A DNA stretch of 64,000 nucleotides from Leptolyngbya sp. FACHB-261 (GTDB lineage: Bacteria; Cyanobacteriota; Cyanobacteriia; FACHB-261): contig NZ_JACJPL010000001.1 of the NCBI RefSeq assembly GCF_014696065.1, positions 186,001 through 250,000 on the forward strand. The letters run 5' to 3'. The position numbers and the translations under genes are program-made. Positions 61,920 to 64,000 of this stretch are shown here, piece after piece. The stretch's first letter is position 1, and each line of letters starts with the position of its first letter. Under the pieces are notes generated by a model that searched no databases, had not been told where the DNA came from, and was given only the letters and a program-made list of their open reading frames with translations.

Positions 61920-62171
61920 CTATTCGCCAGGGTCTTCTTCGCCCTGAAGTGAGCCACCGAGATAGAGCTTAATAAACTCCTCAGCCGCCTCTGCATTAAT
62001 TTTGCGCAGCGCTTCCACAATTTCTACGACATTCTCAGCAGAGGGATCTCGGTCTTCATGAACCCAGCGACCAATGTTCGAGCGGGGAAGGTTCATTGCA
62101 ACTGCTAACTTGTTCTGGCTGATGCCATGCGCCTCCAGCACCTGCTTGAGGGACCTGCCTGCTTTTCCCAT
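61920..62171 (-). CDS. XRE-family HTH regulator
   Basis: An 83-residue protein. The HTH is LKQVLEAHGISQNKLAVAMNLPRSNIGRWVHEDRDPSAENVVEIVEAL; the tail is acidic with EEDPGE. A strong AGGGG site precedes the ATG. The small size, autonomous HTH and the divergent gene separated by palindromes mark it as a likely repressor of itself and of the 62296 gene. The C-terminus abuts the hairpin element at 61781-61910. Confidence 0.85.
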   Translation of the reverse strand: MGKAGRSLKQVLEAHGISQNKLAVAMNLPRSNIGRWVHEDRDPSAENVVEIVEALRKINAEAAEEFIKLYLGGSLQGEEDPGE

Positions 62172-62244
62172 GCCCCTGATCGTGTCAGAGGATCATGATC
62201 GAGTAAATGTCACCGTGTCTGATGACGTTAGTGTAGAATCCTTC

Positions 62245-62266
62245 ATGTCACCAGATGCGGTGACAT
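62245..62266. promoter_or_regulatory. Palindromic operator in the divergent XRE promoter
   Basis: ATGTCACC-N6-GGTGACAT, a perfect 8+8 inverted repeat, 30 bp upstream of the plus-strand gene. A second imperfect TGTCACC half-site lies at 62208-62214 near a GATCATGATC palindrome (62191-62200). Two sites between divergent genes suggest cooperative repression by the adjacent XRE protein. Confidence 0.6.
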
Positions 62267-62295
62267 CACTTCTAATAGGATAAGGCTCGATCCAG

Positions 62296-62787
62296 ATGCA
62301 TAAAAGCTTCCTGCCGGGTGCGATTGCCGCACCCCAAGTTCCCGCGTGCTCAAATAGCCCCGCCGATCCAACCCCCAGTCGAGAACCCTTAAGAATTCTG
62401 CTCATCGGTTCTCGTCAAGGCATCAAACAGACCATTCAACGGCTGCATCTTCTGCGTTTTACTGAAATTGGAGCCTGGAGCCCCGCATTACCCACCGCCA
62501 TCCCAGGCGAATTAATTAGTATCTTGGTCCGTCATGTTCTCGGCGAGTGCCAAACCAGCGCTAGCAGAACCCCCTGGGTCCCCTCCTTCCTGGACATGGC
62601 CCCAACCTCAACTTCAACCGGCGAAACCATCAAGCTTTTTCTAATTGGCTCACCCAAAGCCGTCATCGAAACCATCGCCCGACTGCACCACCTAAACTTT
62701 GCTGATGCCGAAACTTGGAGCCCGCTATCTGCAACCGGCAATCCAGGCGAAGTAATGACCGTTTTAACTCGCTTATTGCAAGCCTGA
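62296..62787 (+). CDS. Protein with two tandem copies of a small cyanobacterial domain
   Basis: A 163-residue protein. Two repeats align: LRILLIGSRQGIKQTIQRLHLLRFTEIGAWSP...PGELISILVRHVL (about 32-82) and IKLFLIGSPKAVIETIARLHHLNFADAETWSP...PGEVMTVLTRLL (about 112-162). Related single-domain proteins of about 60-75 residues are common in cyanobacteria in my recollection; function unknown. The linker is Ser/Thr-rich. It is divergent from the XRE gene with operators between, so it is likely under its control. The start codon lacks a strong site. Confidence 0.7.
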   Translation: MHKSFLPGAIAAPQVPACSNSPADPTPSREPLRILLIGSRQGIKQTIQRLHLLRFTEIGAWSPALPTAIPGELISILVRHVLGECQTSASRTPWVPSFLDMAPTSTSTGETIKLFLIGSPKAVIETIARLHHLNFADAETWSPLSATGNPGEVMTVLTRLLQA

Positions 62788-62806
62788 GAACTTCAAAGTA
62801 ACGGCA

Positions 62807-63121
62807 CTAATCTTCAGCCAAAAGTGGATTTGACTCCAGCCAAGTCACCAAATCCTCAGCAGTTGAAAAGTCCAACAAAGCCTCAGCCAAATCCTCTAAC
62901 TGGTCGAAAGACAACTGGCAAATTCGAGCTTGCAACTCATGAGATAGCGACCCCAGGAGACGAGGGAGGAGGCGCAAGATAATGTACGATGCGCCTTCCC
63001 GCTTGCCCTGTTCGAAGGCTTCCTGAAAAGCCTCCTGAAAGCTTTCCTGAAATGCCTCTTGAAAACCTTCCTGAAAGGCCTTCTGTAAGATGTCCTGGAA
63101 AATCACCGACTCTTGCAGCAT
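62807..63121 (-). pseudogene. Truncated Rpn/DUF4351 gene
   Basis: A 104-codon frame starting at the Met of the conserved M.ESVIFQDIL motif, followed by an unusual FQEAFQE repeat tract and the DUF4351 tail (LLGSLSHELQARICQLSFDQLEDLAEALLDFSTAEDLVTWL). The whole nuclease half is missing. It lies 22 bp downstream of the full copy on the same strand, so it looks like a tandem partial duplicate or remnant. AAGGA lies too close to the ATG to be sure of translation. Confidence 0.65.
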
Positions 63122-63143
63122 TCCTTTCTGAGCCAGAAAAAAA

Positions 63144-63968
63144 CTAGGATTGCGCTCTCAGCCAGGAACTCAAATCCTCCAACGTAGAGAAATCTAGTAG
63201 CGCCTCACCCAGAGCTTCTAACCGAGCTAGAGAGAGCTGCTGAATTTGCGCTTGTAGATCAGGGGGAAGTGAGCCCAATTGGCGAGCAAGGAGGGACAGG
63301 ATAATCTTCAACTCACCTTTCTGCATACCCTGCTGCAAGCCCTTTTGCAGGATGTCCTGGTAAATCACTGACTCTTGCATAAGCTCCTCTCGAAAAACAG
63401 TACGAATCAGCTCTTTCTCAAAGCGAAGTCCCGCCAAAACCTGCGTGCAAGTCGAGATACTCTTGCGCTCAGCCGGTGCCTCGATCATAGCCACCTGAGC
63501 TGCCACTTGCTCCAGCAGAGCTTCTGGTGAATTAGTTTGCGCCAGCACAGCAAAAGGAAGCAGAGCCGGATCAGCCAGCAAAGGAGCCGGGTCTTGTTCC
63601 CACAGACGAATGACTCGATAGCCATGCCAGGTCTGCTCAACTCGGAACTCCTCCACAAAAACCAGCTCAGAGGTTGTGGGTTTGAGGAAAATCACGACCT
63701 GCTCGATTGAGCAACGATACTGGCGATACAACCTCACCCAGTAATCCAGCATGCGCAAAGGCATGTCGGCGTCAGGGCGAGTTTGGAATTCCAAATGCAG
63801 AAGTTGATTGCTAGTTTGCAGAAAGGTGAGCGCATCAGCTCGGATCGGCTCGTTGCCCAATTCAGTTTTGAGCACCCGAATGTCAGCCGCTTCAGTGGTT
63901 AGAAGCCAGCGGATAAACTGGGCAGGATACTGCTCAGCCAGATACTTACAAAGATTGTCGTAGTACAA
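63144..63968 (-). CDS. Rpn-family recombination-promoting nuclease with DUF4351 tail
   Basis: A 274-residue protein, the most complete of three related genes here. The N-terminal PD-(D/E)XK half starts YYDNLCKYLAEQYPAQF and includes ELGNEPIRADALTFL and the acidic LHLEFQTRPD strand (E-x-Q type). The middle LMQESVIYQDIL motif follows and the C-terminal DUF4351 (RQLGSLPPDLQAQIQQLSLARLEALGEALLDFSTLEDL) closes it. Rpn proteins are linked to DNA cleavage, recombination and defence. The assigned start is TTG at 63966-63968. The frame stays open to the window end (64000), so the true start may lie outside. Confidence 0.85.
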   Translation of the reverse strand: MYYDNLCKYLAEQYPAQFIRWLLTTEAADIRVLKTELGNEPIRADALTFLQTSNQLLHLEFQTRPDADMPLRMLDYWVRLYRQYRCSIEQVVIFLKPTTSELVFVEEFRVEQTWHGYRVIRLWEQDPAPLLADPALLPFAVLAQTNSPEALLEQVAAQVAMIEAPAERKSISTCTQVLAGLRFEKELIRTVFREELMQESVIYQDILQKGLQQGMQKGELKIILSLLARQLGSLPPDLQAQIQQLSLARLEALGEALLDFSTLEDLSSWLRAQS

Positions 63969-64000
63969 AGGCGGCGACAGAAAACAGTTTGAGGCAACAG

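Noticed and set aside
1-64000. tRNA, rRNA, CRISPR array or complete insertion sequence
   Set aside because: No tRNA T-loop pattern, rRNA core sequence, regularly spaced repeats of 28-37 bp or transposase reading frame was recognised by eye. A dedicated covariance-model scan would settle the RNA question.

Overview
The window is chromosomal DNA from a cyanobacterium. The case rests on a cyanophycinase/cyanophycin synthetase pair, a DUF4327-like protein, several small protein families I know mainly from cyanobacteria, a UPF0014 permease, a UbiX flavin prenyltransferase and multi-PAS histidine kinases. The genus cannot be fixed from sequence reading alone. The HIP1 octamer, dense in many cyanobacterial genomes, was found at only about three places. 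I recognise no rRNA, tRNA, CRISPR array or complete insertion sequence.

Region by region: (1) 1-7.9 kb is nitrogen and amino-acid metabolism: the 5' part of putA (proline catabolism), a DUF4327 protein, cphB and cphA (cyanophycin breakdown and synthesis) and gltX. (2) 7.9-16.4 kb holds secreted hypotheticals, a class 3 lipase, a FetB-like permease, a lysine-tailed small protein, a thiamine-diphosphate keto-acid decarboxylase and a PNPOx-like stress protein. (3) 16.4-19.1 kb is gene-poor and full of decay: a lone response regulator, an XRE repressor with a palindrome at its own promoter, a frameshifted 21-bp heptad-coding array and two or three broken small genes. (4) 19.1-25 kb has a 1235-residue six-PAS histidine kinase, a DUF2382-type stress protein and a PfpI protease/deglycase. 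(5) 25.7-38.2 kb is mostly housekeeping: an aldehyde dehydrogenase, mutS2, a LapA-like membrane protein, ubiX, an HTH-GrpE-like fusion overlapping an LpxB-related gene, an amidohydrolase and a glycerophosphodiesterase. (6) 38.6-42.1 kb is a two-component system whose kinase has an AhpD-like CxxCH module in front of its PAS domains. (7) 43-50 kb has an MmyB-type regulator divergent from an SDR/MBL-hydrolase pair, then cydAB. (8) 50.8-54.9 kb is a likely stress operon (royal-jelly/yellow-like protein, SRPBCC protein, zinc alcohol dehydrogenase), followed by an aldo/keto reductase. (9) 55.6-64 kb is accessory: a DM13 protein, a membrane-anchored coiled-coil protein, a 21-bp minisatellite, a 320-bp direct duplication around a conserved hypothetical gene, a possible modification-dependent HNH endonuclease, an XRE/operator/divergent-gene module, and full and truncated Rpn/DUF4351 nuclease genes.

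The strongest candidates for something undescribed are in the last 6 kb (duplication, HNH nuclease, XRE module, Rpn remnants), the AhpD-kinase/regulator pair, and the HTH-GrpE-like fusion coupled to an LpxB-related glycosyltransferase. A second theme is the number of short tandem arrays with 14- or 21-bp units, two of which keep an open frame and encode seven-residue repeats.
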